Shown: one piece after another, positions 34,848 through 49,178 of the stretch
Numbering within the stretch: the stretch's first letter is position 1
Layout of the letters: each line of letters begins with the position of its first letter
Origin: Solirubrobacteraceae bacterium
GTDB taxonomy: Bacteria > Actinomycetota > Thermoleophilia > Solirubrobacterales > Solirubrobacteraceae
NCBI GenBank assembly: GCA_030690545.1
Contig: JAUYGN010000080.1
Span: 1-53,392, forward strand
Direction: 5' to 3'
DNA: 53,392 nt
Translations under genes and position numbers: made by a program
The notes under the pieces: generated by a model
Database searches by the model: none
What the model saw: only the letters and a program-made list of their open reading frames with translations
Told to the model about the DNA's origin: nothing

Positions 34848-35306
34848 ATGTTCGAGAGCAAGCAGGTGATCGTGCTCGGCGAGCGCGACGGCATCGCGGG
34901 TCCCGCGATCGCGGCCTGCGTCAAGAGCGCCGGCGGACATGTCGAGTACACGTCGACGGAGTGCTTCGTCTGAACGGCCTCGGGGGCCATGGACCTCAAT
35001 AGCCAGGAGGTGATCAAGCGCCTAGCCGACGAGCACGGGGCCGACAATCTTGTCGTCATCCTCGGAGCTCCGGACGACGAGAGCGCGGAGATCGCCGCCG
35101 AGACCGTTGTGCTCGGCGATCCGACCTATGCAGGTGCATTGGCCGAGGCCCAGTTGGGTCTCTCCGTGTATCACGTACTTGAGGACGACTTTCGCGCGCT
35201 GGTCGACGAGGACGTCTGGGAAGAGCAGATCGGCGTCATGGCCGACGTGCTCGACGCCGAGGTCATCTCCGCGGCGGTCAAGGGCATGCGCGAGCAAGCG
35301 CCGTAG
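34848..35306 (+). CDS. grdA: GrdA-like selenoprotein A, with in-frame UGA as Sec42
   Basis: 152 residues if UGA at 34971-34973 is Sec. It starts MFESKQVIVLGERDGIAGPA, as GrdA does, and reaches TECFVU, the CxxU redox motif, followed by TASGAMDLNSQE. The second half (NLVVILGAPDDESAEIAAET, DPTYAGALAEAQLGLSVYH) matches GrdA to the end; the family length is about 158. It carries the carboxymethyl group from component B to component C. Ordinary annotation would give a 41-residue stub plus a separate small ORF. The ribosome-binding site AGGAGG overlaps the end of trxA. A GGCC-TCGGG-GGCC hairpin follows the UGA closely, but the SECIS is not clear by eye. Confidence 0.93.
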
Positions 35307-35376
35307 CCCGGCATCGTGCAGCCTGCGCTGAGGCGTGCGGGGCGAGGCCCGGTCAGTGTCGGCAGGCGCTCGCCCG

Positions 35377-37551
<2,175 letters not shown>

Positions 37552-37788
37552 TGGCGGGCCGACACGCTAGCTGGAGCGTCAGGGCGCCGCGGGATGGCGA
37601 TCCCTTGGGCAGGACGATCCCGCTATACCCGGGCCGTGAGATGAGTGCGATCACCGACCTCCGATGCCGGTGTCCCGGCACCCGATCTCGACGGATCAGT
37701 CACCGATCATCGCCCGGCGCCGGGCGCGGACCCGCCGGTAGCATCGCCGGCTCCCCCCGACGCAGGACACATCCCCCGAGAGGCGACC
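37552..37788. promoter_or_regulatory. Divergent promoter region of the two isocitrate dehydrogenases
   Basis: 237 bp. Paired GATCCC elements flank TTGGGCAGGAC at about 37610-37622, next to CTATACCC, a -10-like sequence for the plus strand. No coding frame is convincing. Shared control of the two genes is inferred from position. Confidence 0.35.
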
Positions 37789-39848
<2,060 letters not shown>

Positions 39849-40009
39849 GCCCGACGTTGCGGCGTCGCCGGCGCGCCGGGGTGGGAACCATCATCGACTG
39901 GCCACCCTGACCTGCCCTTGCCACGAGGCGGCTGAGCGTGGTGTAACACCGCACGGTTAGGACGCCGGTCGGCGCCCAAACCGTGCAGGATCGTCATCGG
40001 CGGGGTGAG

Positions 40010-40435
40010 TCAGGCGGCCTCTTTGGGATGCCAGCCGCGACCGTCCTTCTTGACGAGTCCGTCGTCGGCCAGGCCCGGGAGGACTCGGTACAGGTAGTTC
40101 TGCTTGATGCCCATGCTCTCGGCGATCTCCGGAATCGTGATGCCGGGCTTCTCGCGGACGAGCCTGAGCGCCTCGGCGCCACGCGTGCCGGTGCCCTTCG
40201 GGCGACCGCGGCGCCCGGTGCCCGTGCCCCGCGTGCGCTTGGCCGCGGCCGACTGGCCGCGCGGGCCGCGCCGTGGGGCCGTGGATGCTCCGCGCGACGA
40301 GGAATTGTTCGTGATCGGGACGCCGTCGAGTGCCGAGACGGCGGCTTCGAGGCGCTGGTACTCGTCGACGAGCGGCTTGAGCTCCTTCAAGCGCGCCCCG
40401 ATCTCGCTTCGCTTCTCATCAAGAAAATCTGCCAT
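40010..40435 (-). CDS. Small AT-hook/HTH DNA-binding protein
   Basis: 141 residues from ATG 40435, with GGGGAGAAG upstream. Residues 1-40 form a charged helix (coiled-coil likely). Residues about 50-90 are basic with RGPRG and RRGRPKGTG, an AT-hook-like tract. The C-terminal 55 residues are a winged helix (ITIPEIAESMGIKQNYLYRVLPGLADDG). A nucleoid or regulatory function is inferred. The promoter is unusually AT-rich for this genome. Confidence 0.8.
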   Translation of the reverse strand: MADFLDEKRSEIGARLKELKPLVDEYQRLEAAVSALDGVPITNNSSSRGASTAPRRGPRGQSAAAKRTRGTGTGRRGRPKGTGTRGAEALRLVREKPGITIPEIAESMGIKQNYLYRVLPGLADDGLVKKDGRGWHPKEAA

Positions 40436-40459
40436 GTACTTCTCCCCGTTCAGGCATGG

Positions 40460-40486
40460 ATAGTAATTACCGTCACAGAGAGTAAA
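40460..40486 (-). promoter_or_regulatory. Promoter of the AT-hook protein gene
   Basis: On the minus strand, TTTACT (40481-40486) and TACTAT (40460-40465) are 15 nt apart and about 24 nt before the ATG. The local AT content stands out. Confidence 0.4.
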
Positions 40487-40524
40487 GCATCGCGCACCCG
40501 TTTCGCACCGCATTTAGGGATTCG

Positions 40525-40974
40525 TTAGGTAGCCGTTTCCAGAATCTGCTGCAGGCTGCGCAGGGAGGCGTTCGCCTCCTTCTCGGGAATGCCACCGACG
40601 ATGACGCGCGAGGCCGCGGCGCCGAGCGGCCCGAAGGGGGTACGAAACTCGTTGCGGTAGTCGAAGTGCGTGCGACCGTCGCGCTCGGTGAGGCGGTTCT
40701 CGGTGACGGCTTTCGAGCGTGCCGGACCGTTCCCTTCCCAGCGAGCGAAGTGCGGCGCGTCAAGCGCCTCGAGCGTCCAGTGGACCTTGAAGTTCACGCC
40801 GCGCAGATGCAGCGTCTGGGTCATCCGAAAGCCGGGCCGGACCGGACCGGGATCGATCCGATCGATCCGATCGACGATCGTGACCCAGTCGCTCATCCGG
40901 GCGGGCGTCATCACGTAGTCCCAGACGTCCTGCACCGGGGCGGCGATGTCGATGCTGGCGATCACGAGCGACAC
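40525..40974 (-). CDS. SRPBCC (START/polyketide cyclase-like) protein
   Basis: 149 residues from GTG 40974; GTG 40965 is possible. IDIAAPVQDVWDYVMTPARMSDWV at the start, RPGFRMTQTLHLRGVNFKVHWTLE and a long C-terminal helix are the SRPBCC pattern, a hydrophobic ligand pocket. It has no diagnostic catalytic residues. It is on the same strand as the following SDR gene but separated by 44 bp. Confidence 0.82.
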   Translation of the reverse strand: MSLVIASIDIAAPVQDVWDYVMTPARMSDWVTIVDRIDRIDPGPVRPGFRMTQTLHLRGVNFKVHWTLEALDAPHFARWEGNGPARSKAVTENRLTERDGRTHFDYRNEFRTPFGPLGAAASRVIVGGIPEKEANASLRSLQQILETAT

Positions 40975-41018
40975 GGGCGCAAACCTAGCGTCTGCCGGTG
41001 GTCGGCCGGTCGCCGCCC

Positions 41019-41930
41019 TCAGCGGGCGGCGAGCCGCTCGTCGGCCTCCCACTCGCGCAGCGCTCGCTCGACCGCGCTGTCGAAGCGGTGCAGGCGCACT
41101 CCGAGCAGCTGTGCGGCGCGCTCGTCGCGCGGCAGCAGGTCACCGGCCAGGCTTTCCATCAGCGGCCCGATGAAGCCAGGGTCTTCACCGGCGATGGCGG
41201 CGGCGATCGGCGCGATGACCGGTGTCGCGTTGCGACCCAGGCGCAGCGCGGGACGGCGGACGAGCATGATGTCGGCGATCCGCTCGATCATCTGTCCATA
41301 GCTCAGGACGTCGGGTCCGGCGATATCCAGTGACAGGCCGCCGCGGGCGTCCGGCGCCGTCGCCGACGCGACGAGCAGCGCGCCGACGTCGCGCACGTCG
41401 ATCGGCTGCGTGCGGTGCTCGCGCCAGGCGGGCAGCGCAAGCAGGTGCATGCGCTCGACGAGGCGCACGAGAAAGCGAAACGAGCGCGAGCGCGCGCCGA
41501 TCACGATCGACGCGCGCAGGGCGACGGCCTCGGGCGTCCCGGCGAGCAGGATCCGCTCGACCTCCAGGCGGCTGGCGAGATGGCGCGACGGCGTGCGCTG
41601 CGCCGGCACGAGCCCGCCGAGATAGACGACGCGGCGCAACCCGGCGCGCTGTGCGGCCGCGACGAAGCGCTCCGCGGCGGCGCGCTCGTCGGCCTCGAAG
41701 CCGCCTCCGCCGCCCTCCATCGAGTGGATCAGGAAGTAGGCGACCTCGATTCCGTCGAGCGCCTCGTCGAGGCCGGCGCCGCTGATCGCGTCGCCGCGCA
41801 CGAACGGCAGCGACGGGGGCACGCGGGCCGGGTCGCGACCGAAGCCGCGCACGTCGTGGCCCGCCCGCGCGAGCGCTGGCGCGAGCGCGGCGCCGATCGA
41901 GCCGCTGGCGCCGGTGAGCAGGACGCGCAT
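41019..41930 (-). CDS. NAD(P)-binding atypical SDR (NmrA/epimerase-like)
   Basis: 303 residues. The N-terminal LLTGASGSIGAAL binds the dinucleotide. VAYFLIHSME, RRVVYLGGLVP and the SRxxVERIL stretch are typical of atypical SDRs, where the usual YxxxK is lost (here ...RTPSRHLASRLEVE). Domain tail includes GPDVLSYGQMIERIADIM. It may be a quinone- or nucleotide-sugar-type reductase, or a sensor. Its start is followed upstream by the second conserved-loop hairpin. Confidence 0.82.
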   Translation of the reverse strand: MRVLLTGASGSIGAALAPALARAGHDVRGFGRDPARVPPSLPFVRGDAISGAGLDEALDGIEVAYFLIHSMEGGGGGFEADERAAAERFVAAAQRAGLRRVVYLGGLVPAQRTPSRHLASRLEVERILLAGTPEAVALRASIVIGARSRSFRFLVRLVERMHLLALPAWREHRTQPIDVRDVGALLVASATAPDARGGLSLDIAGPDVLSYGQMIERIADIMLVRRPALRLGRNATPVIAPIAAAIAGEDPGFIGPLMESLAGDLLPRDERAAQLLGVRLHRFDSAVERALREWEADERLAAR

Positions 41931-41970
41931 CGGTCAATCGTCGCCGATCGGGTGCGCGGGGTTGCGCTCG

Positions 41971-42037
41971 GGGGTGGAGGGAGGGGGCTGGTGCAGGCCG
42001 TTCCGGGAGTTCCTGCACGACCCCCTCCCTCCACCCC
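41971..42037. repeat. Long inverted repeat with conserved 14-nt loop, copy 2
   Basis: Arms at 41971-41997 and 42012-42037 pair over about 25 bp with one small mismatch and enclose CCGTTCCGGGAGTT. The loop differs by one base from that at 10196-10209, while the outer arms share no sequence with copy 1. It lies between the stop of the L-2-hydroxyglutarate oxidase gene and the start of the SDR gene. Confidence 0.75.
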
Positions 42038-42069
42038 AAGGGCCGTTGCGGCTCGTCGACGATGGAGCC

Positions 42070-43278
42070 TCAGGGCAGCTGGTCGGCGGCGTCGGCGATC
42101 TTGGCGGCGAGGGCGAGCGACGACGTGGCGGCGGGGGAGGGGGCGTTGCGCACGTGGATCGCGCGCGGCGTCGCCGACAGCAGGAAGTCGTCGACGAGCC
42201 GCCCGTCGCGGCCGACCGCCTGCGCGCGGACGCCGGCGAACGCCGGCTGCAGATCCTCGCCGCGCAGGTCCGGCACGTACTGCGCTGCGACGGCGGCGAA
42301 CGCCTCGCGGCTGATGGCGAGACGCAGCTCGTGGATGCCGGTGCGCCACCAGCGTCTCGCCATCCGCCAGGTCCCGGGCCACGTCGCGGTGTCGCGGATG
42401 TCGGCGGCGCGCAGCGTGCTCAGCCGGTAGCCGTCGCGCGCGCCGGCGAGCAGCGCGGACGGGCCGAGCAGCACCTCGCCGTCGATCCGCGGCGTCAGGT
42501 GGACCCCCAGGAACGGCAGGCTCGGGTCGGGTACCGGGTAGATCAGGCCGCGCACGAGCTCGCGCCGCTCGGGGCGCAGGCGCATGTAGCCGCCGCGGAA
42601 CGGCACGATCCGCGGGTCCGGGTCGGTGCCGGCGAGCACGGCGAGGCGATCAGACCACAGGCCGGCGCAGAAGATCGCGCGGGCGCCCTGCAGCTCGTCG
42701 CCGCTGCCCGCGCGCAGGCGGATCGTGCGGTCGCCGGCGGCGACGGCGACGACCTCGAAGCGCGGACGCAGCTCAGCGCCCGCCTCGCGCAGATCGGTCG
42801 CCAATCGGGCGCAGACGGCGCCGAAGTCGACGATCCCGGTGTTCGGCGAGTGCAGCGCGGCGATCCCGCTCGCGTGTGGCTCGATCGCTCGCAGGCCGTC
42901 GGCGTCCAGCCGCCGCACGCCGCCGACGCCGTTGGCGCGGGCGCGGCGCTCGAGCTCGTCGAGCGCCGGCAGCTCGTCGCGGCGCAGGGCGATGATCAGC
43001 TTGCCGATCGCACGCGCGTCGATCCCGTGGCGCTCGCAGTAGGCGTACATCAGCGCGGCACCGTCGACGCACAGCCGCGCCTTCAGCGAACCGGGCGCGT
43101 AGTAGACGCCGGCGTGGATCACGCCGCTGCTGTGCGAGCTCTGGTGTGCGGCGGGGCGCGGCTCGCGCTCGACGACGAGCACCCGCTCGCGCGGCCGGCG
43201 GGCGAGCACCTCGCGGGCGACCGCGAGGCCGAGGATCCCCGCTCCCACGACGATGGTGTCGACGTGATCGACGGACAT
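42070..43278 (-). CDS. lhgO: L-2-hydroxyglutarate oxidase
   Basis: 402 residues. The FAD-binding VVGAGILGLAVAREV, the SSHSSGVIHAGVYYAPGSLKA motif and GKLIIAL, then LHSPNTGIVDFGAV, identify LhgO/YgaF, which oxidises L-2-hydroxyglutarate to 2-oxoglutarate and passes electrons to quinone or oxygen. Near the C-terminus PAFAGVRAQAVGRDG is the second FAD-binding stretch. It would repair the side product of malate and isocitrate metabolism, fitting the TCA genes 2 kb away. Confidence 0.92.
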   Translation of the reverse strand: MSVDHVDTIVVGAGILGLAVAREVLARRPRERVLVVEREPRPAAHQSSHSSGVIHAGVYYAPGSLKARLCVDGAALMYAYCERHGIDARAIGKLIIALRRDELPALDELERRARANGVGGVRRLDADGLRAIEPHASGIAALHSPNTGIVDFGAVCARLATDLREAGAELRPRFEVVAVAAGDRTIRLRAGSGDELQGARAIFCAGLWSDRLAVLAGTDPDPRIVPFRGGYMRLRPERRELVRGLIYPVPDPSLPFLGVHLTPRIDGEVLLGPSALLAGARDGYRLSTLRAADIRDTATWPGTWRMARRWWRTGIHELRLAISREAFAAVAAQYVPDLRGEDLQPAFAGVRAQAVGRDGRLVDDFLLSATPRAIHVRNAPSPAATSSLALAAKIADAADQLP

Positions 43279-43515
43279 CAGCGAAGCGAAAGTGTGCCCA
43301 AAGAGCGCGCACGCGGCTGTCGTGGGGGGCGAGATCTGCTTGTCCACACCCTCGTCTCGGGGAGGGCCGTGATTCGTCCGGCATTTGCGGACTGGCCGTC
43401 TCAGAAAACCCCATACGTGCGGAAACGCTCGCCGGCGATCCCTTGATACGGGTCTGCGGCGCTGCTGTGATGCCCCCCTGGTTCGGAGACCTCGACGAAG
43501 GGATGTTGGGACGGC

Positions 43516-43746
43516 ATGAGCAAGACGCGCACGACGAAGAAGGCGGCATGCGAGGACTGCTTCTTTGCCCGCAACCTGCTTTGTGCGCTCGATCTCGACG
43601 AGCCCTGCCCGACGTTCCGGCCCGACGGCCCCGACGGACTGCGACCACCGCAGCAGCTGCGCTTCGCGTTTCGCCAGGAGCGCCGCACGCAGGCCGCGTG
43701 GGCGTTTCCGAGCGCGCAGGAGCAGGCCACGCTGCACGCACACTGA
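43516..43746 (+). CDS. Four-Cys miniprotein (76 aa)
   Basis: A zinc-finger-like cluster CEDCFFARNLLC with a later EPCPTFRP (Cys12, 15, 23, 31) lies near the N-terminus, followed by a basic, Gln-rich tail. The start ATG has a weak GGGACGG upstream. The arrangement looks like a structural zinc site. I recall similar small proteins in related actinobacteria but no assigned function. Confidence 0.75.
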   Translation: MSKTRTTKKAACEDCFFARNLLCALDLDEPCPTFRPDGPDGLRPPQQLRFAFRQERRTQAAWAFPSAQEQATLHAH

Positions 43747-43791
43747 CCGCGCGACGAGCCCGATCGGTGCGATTGCGCGACGCCGTGCGGG

Positions 43792-43797
43792 TAGATT
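43792..43797 (+). promoter_or_regulatory. -10 box of hsp20-lon (leaderless)
   Basis: TAGATT ends 7 nt before the hsp20 ATG with no Shine-Dalgarno, which predicts a leaderless mRNA. Confidence 0.5.
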
Positions 43798-43804
43798 GGC
43801 GGTC

Positions 43805-44280
43805 ATGCCCCGTGAGCGCGACCTGTTCGCGAACTTCGAGCGCATGCGGCGCGAGATGGACGAGCTGTTCGGCGACGTCTTCGGCAGCGTCGGTCTGACC
43901 TCGCGGCGGACCGGCTTCAGCCCTGCCGTCGACGTCTTCTACGCCGACGACCCGCCGCGCGCGGTCGTCCATGCCGAGCTCGCCGGGATCGACGCCGGCG
44001 ACCTCGGCCTCGAGATCCAGGGCCGCGCGCTGACGCTGACCGGCCATCGCCGCGAGGTCGACGCCGAGAGCCGCGTCTACCAGCAGCTGGAGATCGAGCA
44101 CGGCCCCTTCCGGCGCACGATCGAGCTCGGCGCGGAGGTCGTCGCCGAGCAGGCGCGGGCGACCTACCAGGACGGCATCCTGCGCGTCGAGCTGCCGCTC
44201 GCCGACGCGCCGTCGCACACGCGCAGCGTGCCAATCGAGCGCGGTGGCCCCGCGCCCGCCCAGTCCGACGTCGAGCAGCG

Positions 44281-44284
<4 letters not shown>
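43805..44284 (+). CDS. Small heat shock protein, Hsp20/alpha-crystallin family
   Basis: 159 residues. The N-terminus RERDLFANFERMRREMDELF is the amphipathic arm. The alpha-crystallin domain runs from SPAVDVFYADD to GILRVELPLAD with AELAGIDAGDLGLEIQG and the GxLRV motif (DGILRVELP). It holds unfolding proteins without ATP. It overlaps lon by four bases, joining a holdase to a protease. Confidence 0.94.
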
Positions 44285-46686
<2,402 letters not shown>

Positions 46687-46737
46687 AGTCGGGTATATGC
46701 TGCTGCACTGAACAGCAACCCGAGGTGAGTGAACGAG

Positions 46738-47205
46738 ATGGCAGCGAAGGACAAGGCCGCGAAGGCCGCCGCAGCCGCCCAGTCCGCCAAGGAGAACCCG
46801 TACTTCCAGCGGATCATCCAGGACGACGAGCTGCGCGACAACATGGTCGTGGCATTCGAGGCCGCGCGCAACGCCTACGGGCGCCTGAACCATGGCAAGT
46901 CTCCGACGAAGAACCTGATCGACGACAAGAAGCTGCACGCCGACCTCAAGCGCTCCGCCGACGCGCTGCGTGATGCGTCCTCGGCGCTGCGCGAGGCGCC
47001 CAAGAGCGCGACGCCGAAGAAGAAGCGCAAGGGCGGCTTCGGGCGCATCCTGCTGCTTGGCATCGTCGGCGGCGTGATCGCGATCGCCGTCAGCGAGAGC
47101 CTGCGCAACAAGCTGCTCGACGCGCTGTTCGGTGCCGAGGAGGAGTTCGACTACACGTCGAACACGACGCCGGTCGCGCCGCCCGAGGCGGCGCCCGCGA
47201 GCTGA
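46738..47205 (+). CDS. Ala/Lys-rich single-pass membrane protein
   Basis: 155 residues from ATG 46738, with GAGGTGAG about 8 nt upstream. The start is AAKDKAAKAAAAAQSAKENP; the middle ELRDNMVVAFEAARNAYGRL is helical. A basic KKKRKGG precedes one membrane segment (ILLLGIVGGVIAIAV), then an acidic tail. It resembles small conserved actinobacterial proteins with no assigned role. A perfect 10-bp palindromic hairpin follows the stop. Confidence 0.75.
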   Translation: MAAKDKAAKAAAAAQSAKENPYFQRIIQDDELRDNMVVAFEAARNAYGRLNHGKSPTKNLIDDKKLHADLKRSADALRDASSALREAPKSATPKKKRKGGFGRILLLGIVGGVIAIAVSESLRNKLLDALFGAEEEFDYTSNTTPVAPPEAAPAS

Positions 47206-47235
47206 TCGCGCGCCCGGCAGGACCGATGGACCAGG

Positions 47236-47255
47236 AGGCGCCCCGCGGGGCGCCT
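47236..47255 (+). terminator. Perfect palindrome after the membrane protein gene
   Basis: AGGCGCCCCG (47236-47245) followed directly by its complement to 47255, then TTCGTC. It is a plausible terminator hairpin for the gene ending at 47205. Confidence 0.6.
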
Positions 47256-47284
47256 TCGTCGTGTGGGGTGCGTCCGGCTTCCTG

Positions 47285-47306
47285 GCCAGCCAGCCAGCCA
47301 GCCAGC
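47285..47306 (+). repeat. (GCCA)5 simple repeat in tetR promoter
   Basis: Five GCCA units plus GC end directly at TACGCT (47307-47312), a -10-like box 10 nt before the downstream tetR ATG. The tract therefore fills the -35/-10 spacer. Slippage would change promoter spacing in 4-bp steps. Confidence 0.7.
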
Positions 47307-47322
47307 TACGCTGCGGCACGTC

Positions 47323-47952
47323 ATGGCGATGCAGGCGTCGACGGCGGCGAGCGAGCGACAGCTGACGGGCGACAAGGCCGCGCGGATCGTCGAGGCGATG
47401 CGCGCCTCGGTCGCCGAGCGGGGCACGGCCGGCTCGACGTTCGACCAGGTGGCTCGCGCGGCGGGCGTCTCGCGGGGGCTGCTGCACTACTACTTCGGCA
47501 CGAAGGAGCGGCTGCTCGTCGAGGTCGTGCGGCGCGACTGCGACGTGCGTCAGGCGGCGCTCGGCGCGGCGCTCGCGCAGGCCGGCAGCGCCGACGACGT
47601 GATCGCCGTGCTCGTCGCGAGCCTCGAGGACGTCGCGCGCAGCGACCCCGGCTTCGTGACGCTGATCTTCGAGCTGTTCGTCCTGTCGCGCCGCCACGAC
47701 GACATCGCCGCGGAGTTCGGCGAGCTGCTGGACCGCCTGCGCACCCAGGTCTGTGACGTGCTGCGCGTCAAGCGGGCCGCCGGCGCGCTGGAGCTCGGCG
47801 CCGAGCCCGAGGCGGTCGTCGACGTGATCTTCTCGCTCGGCGACGGGCTCATGCTGCGGATGCTCGCCGACGGCGAGCGCGACTTCGGGCCGGCGATCGC
47901 CGCCGGCGTGCGCTGCGTGCGATCGCTGGTCTACGAGCCGGCGCCGGCGTAG
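47323..47952 (+). CDS. TetR-family transcriptional regulator
   Basis: 209 residues. The helix-turn-helix is GSTFDQVARAAGVSRGLLHYYFGTKERLL; the C-terminal domain is helical with FVTLIFELFVLSRRHDDIAAEF, the pattern of TetR_C proteins related to BetI-like repressors. Starts at 47323 and 47329 are both possible. No obvious palindromic operator or adjacent effector gene is seen. The repeat-containing promoter suggests variable expression. Confidence 0.87.
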   Translation: MAMQASTAASERQLTGDKAARIVEAMRASVAERGTAGSTFDQVARAAGVSRGLLHYYFGTKERLLVEVVRRDCDVRQAALGAALAQAGSADDVIAVLVASLEDVARSDPGFVTLIFELFVLSRRHDDIAAEFGELLDRLRTQVCDVLRVKRAAGALELGAEPEAVVDVIFSLGDGLMLRMLADGERDFGPAIAAGVRCVRSLVYEPAPA

Positions 47953-48165
47953 CGCCGGCGGGTGGCGTGGCACCTTGGCCCTTGCGGGAAGGGCAACGCG
48001 CCACGGCCTGCGGGGAGTCATGGGCATGGCACGTAGGGGGTCAAGACGCCACGACCCGCGCGACGTCGATAGCGTGACGGGCACGTCGAGGCTTCACCCT
48101 CGGCGTCGCGCCCCCGGTCTGCTTCTAACAGGCGCGGGGGTCTTTCGTGGTGGGCCGGAGTGCTG
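47953..48165. other. Intergenic region with terminator-like hairpins
   Basis: About 210 bp between convergent genes. The tetR stop is embedded in GCGCCGGCG-TA-GCGCCGGCG. Near the right end CCCCCG...CGGGGG with an inner CTG/CAG (about 48110-48141) is followed by TCTTTCG. The middle (about 47990-48090) has several short palindromes but no recognised RNA family. Confidence 0.4.
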
Positions 48166-48681
48166 CTACCGCGGGTCGGGCGTGCCGATCCGCCGGACCG
48201 GATCGCGGGCGAGCTGGCGCGGATCGCGACGCACGGGCTCGGCCTCGGGGTCGTACTCGTCGCCGAACAGCTCGCCGCCGTAGAGCTCGAGGTTCTTGGC
48301 GACCTGATCGAAGCGAAACGGGTCGACGTGCAGCTCGGAGTACGCGGTCCAGCGCGGGACGACGCCCCCGGTCAGCGTCGCCTGCAGCCGCGTCGTGTTG
48401 ACCTGGTCGTGGTTGGCGCGCAGCGTGATGTCGCCGCCGGCCGACTGCCAGCCCTTGTCACCGTCCCAGCCCTTGTGGTGCTCGGCGAGCTCGGCGCAGA
48501 ACTCGGGCAGCGTCTGCGGCGACTCGGGGTCCTCGAAGTAGCGCCCTGAGACGTCGAGCTCGGGGCCCGTCAGCTGGATGTCCCAGGCGGGCTGGGTGGT
48601 CTCGGTGTCCCACGGGTGGCGGATCGGCGTCACACGCAGGGTGACGTCGCCGAAGCGCGACACGATGTCGACGTAGTTCAT
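48166..48681 (-). CDS. Soluble protein of unknown function (171 aa)
   Basis: Starts MNYVDIVSRFGDVTLRVTPI. Beta-strand patterns dominate the first half (AWDIQLTGPELDVSGRYF), then FCAELAEHHKGWDGDKGWQS and GGDITLRANHDQVN suggest a compact domain with conserved Trp and His. The C-terminal 40 residues are charged. No signal peptide. I recognise no family. Codon use matches its neighbours. Confidence 0.7.
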   Translation of the reverse strand: MNYVDIVSRFGDVTLRVTPIRHPWDTETTQPAWDIQLTGPELDVSGRYFEDPESPQTLPEFCAELAEHHKGWDGDKGWQSAGGDITLRANHDQVNTTRLQATLTGGVVPRWTAYSELHVDPFRFDQVAKNLELYGGELFGDEYDPEAEPVRRDPRQLARDPVRRIGTPDPR

Positions 48682-48766
48682 CGCGCGCAATGTAGTGGAT
48701 CGCCGCCCGGCGACGGTCGTTCTGGCGCCTGGTCGCTCGGCGTGCCGGCGGTGCCCGCGCGGCGCC

Positions 48767-49129
48767 TCAGGCCGCCGGCCGGAAGCGCGTCCCGATCGTG
48801 ACGAGCAGGTGCGCGACGCCGAGCACGAGGAAGAAGGCCGTCGCGGTCGTCTCGCCGCTGAAGGCGAACAGGAACGGCGCCGCGATCAGCACCGCGGCGA
48901 GCACGAAGTCCAGCAGCATGTGGACGGCGATCGGGATCGAGTTGATCAGCGAGCTCGGACCCTCGCTGCTGGCGGCGACTGCGAGCACGACGACGCCGGC
49001 GACGACCGCCACCGCGGTGGCGGCGTCGGACTCGAAGCTGAACAGAAACGGCGCGGCGATCAGCAGCACGCCGGCGACGTACTCGATCACGCCGTGAAGG
49101 AAGCGCGAGATGGGACCTTGACGCAACAT
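48767..49129 (-). CDS. SPW-repeat-like membrane protein
   Basis: 120 residues with four membrane segments in two related halves: GVLLIAAPFLFSFESDAAT and AVLIAAPFLFAFSGETTAT. Each half is a hairpin of two helices, as in SPW-repeat membrane proteins, although the SPW tripeptide itself is not conserved. The internal duplication is clear. Function unknown; it lies just downstream of the di-iron protein gene on the same strand. Confidence 0.8.
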   Translation of the reverse strand: MLRQGPISRFLHGVIEYVAGVLLIAAPFLFSFESDAATAVAVVAGVVVLAVAASSEGPSSLINSIPIAVHMLLDFVLAAVLIAAPFLFAFSGETTATAFFLVLGVAHLLVTIGTRFRPAA

Positions 49130-49178
49130 GTCGTGCGGGACGTTACCTGCACTGTCCAGTGTTGGGCCAGCGCGGGCG

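Noticed and set aside
34971-34973. grdA as a 41-aa stub plus a separate small gene starting at 34989
   Set aside because: Both parts are consecutive halves of GrdA and the codon falls in the CFVU motif.
48000-48145. Riboswitch between the tetR gene and the 171-aa gene
   Set aside because: Several palindromes are visible, but none matched a riboswitch consensus I could recall, and both neighbouring genes end there, so nothing lies downstream to regulate.
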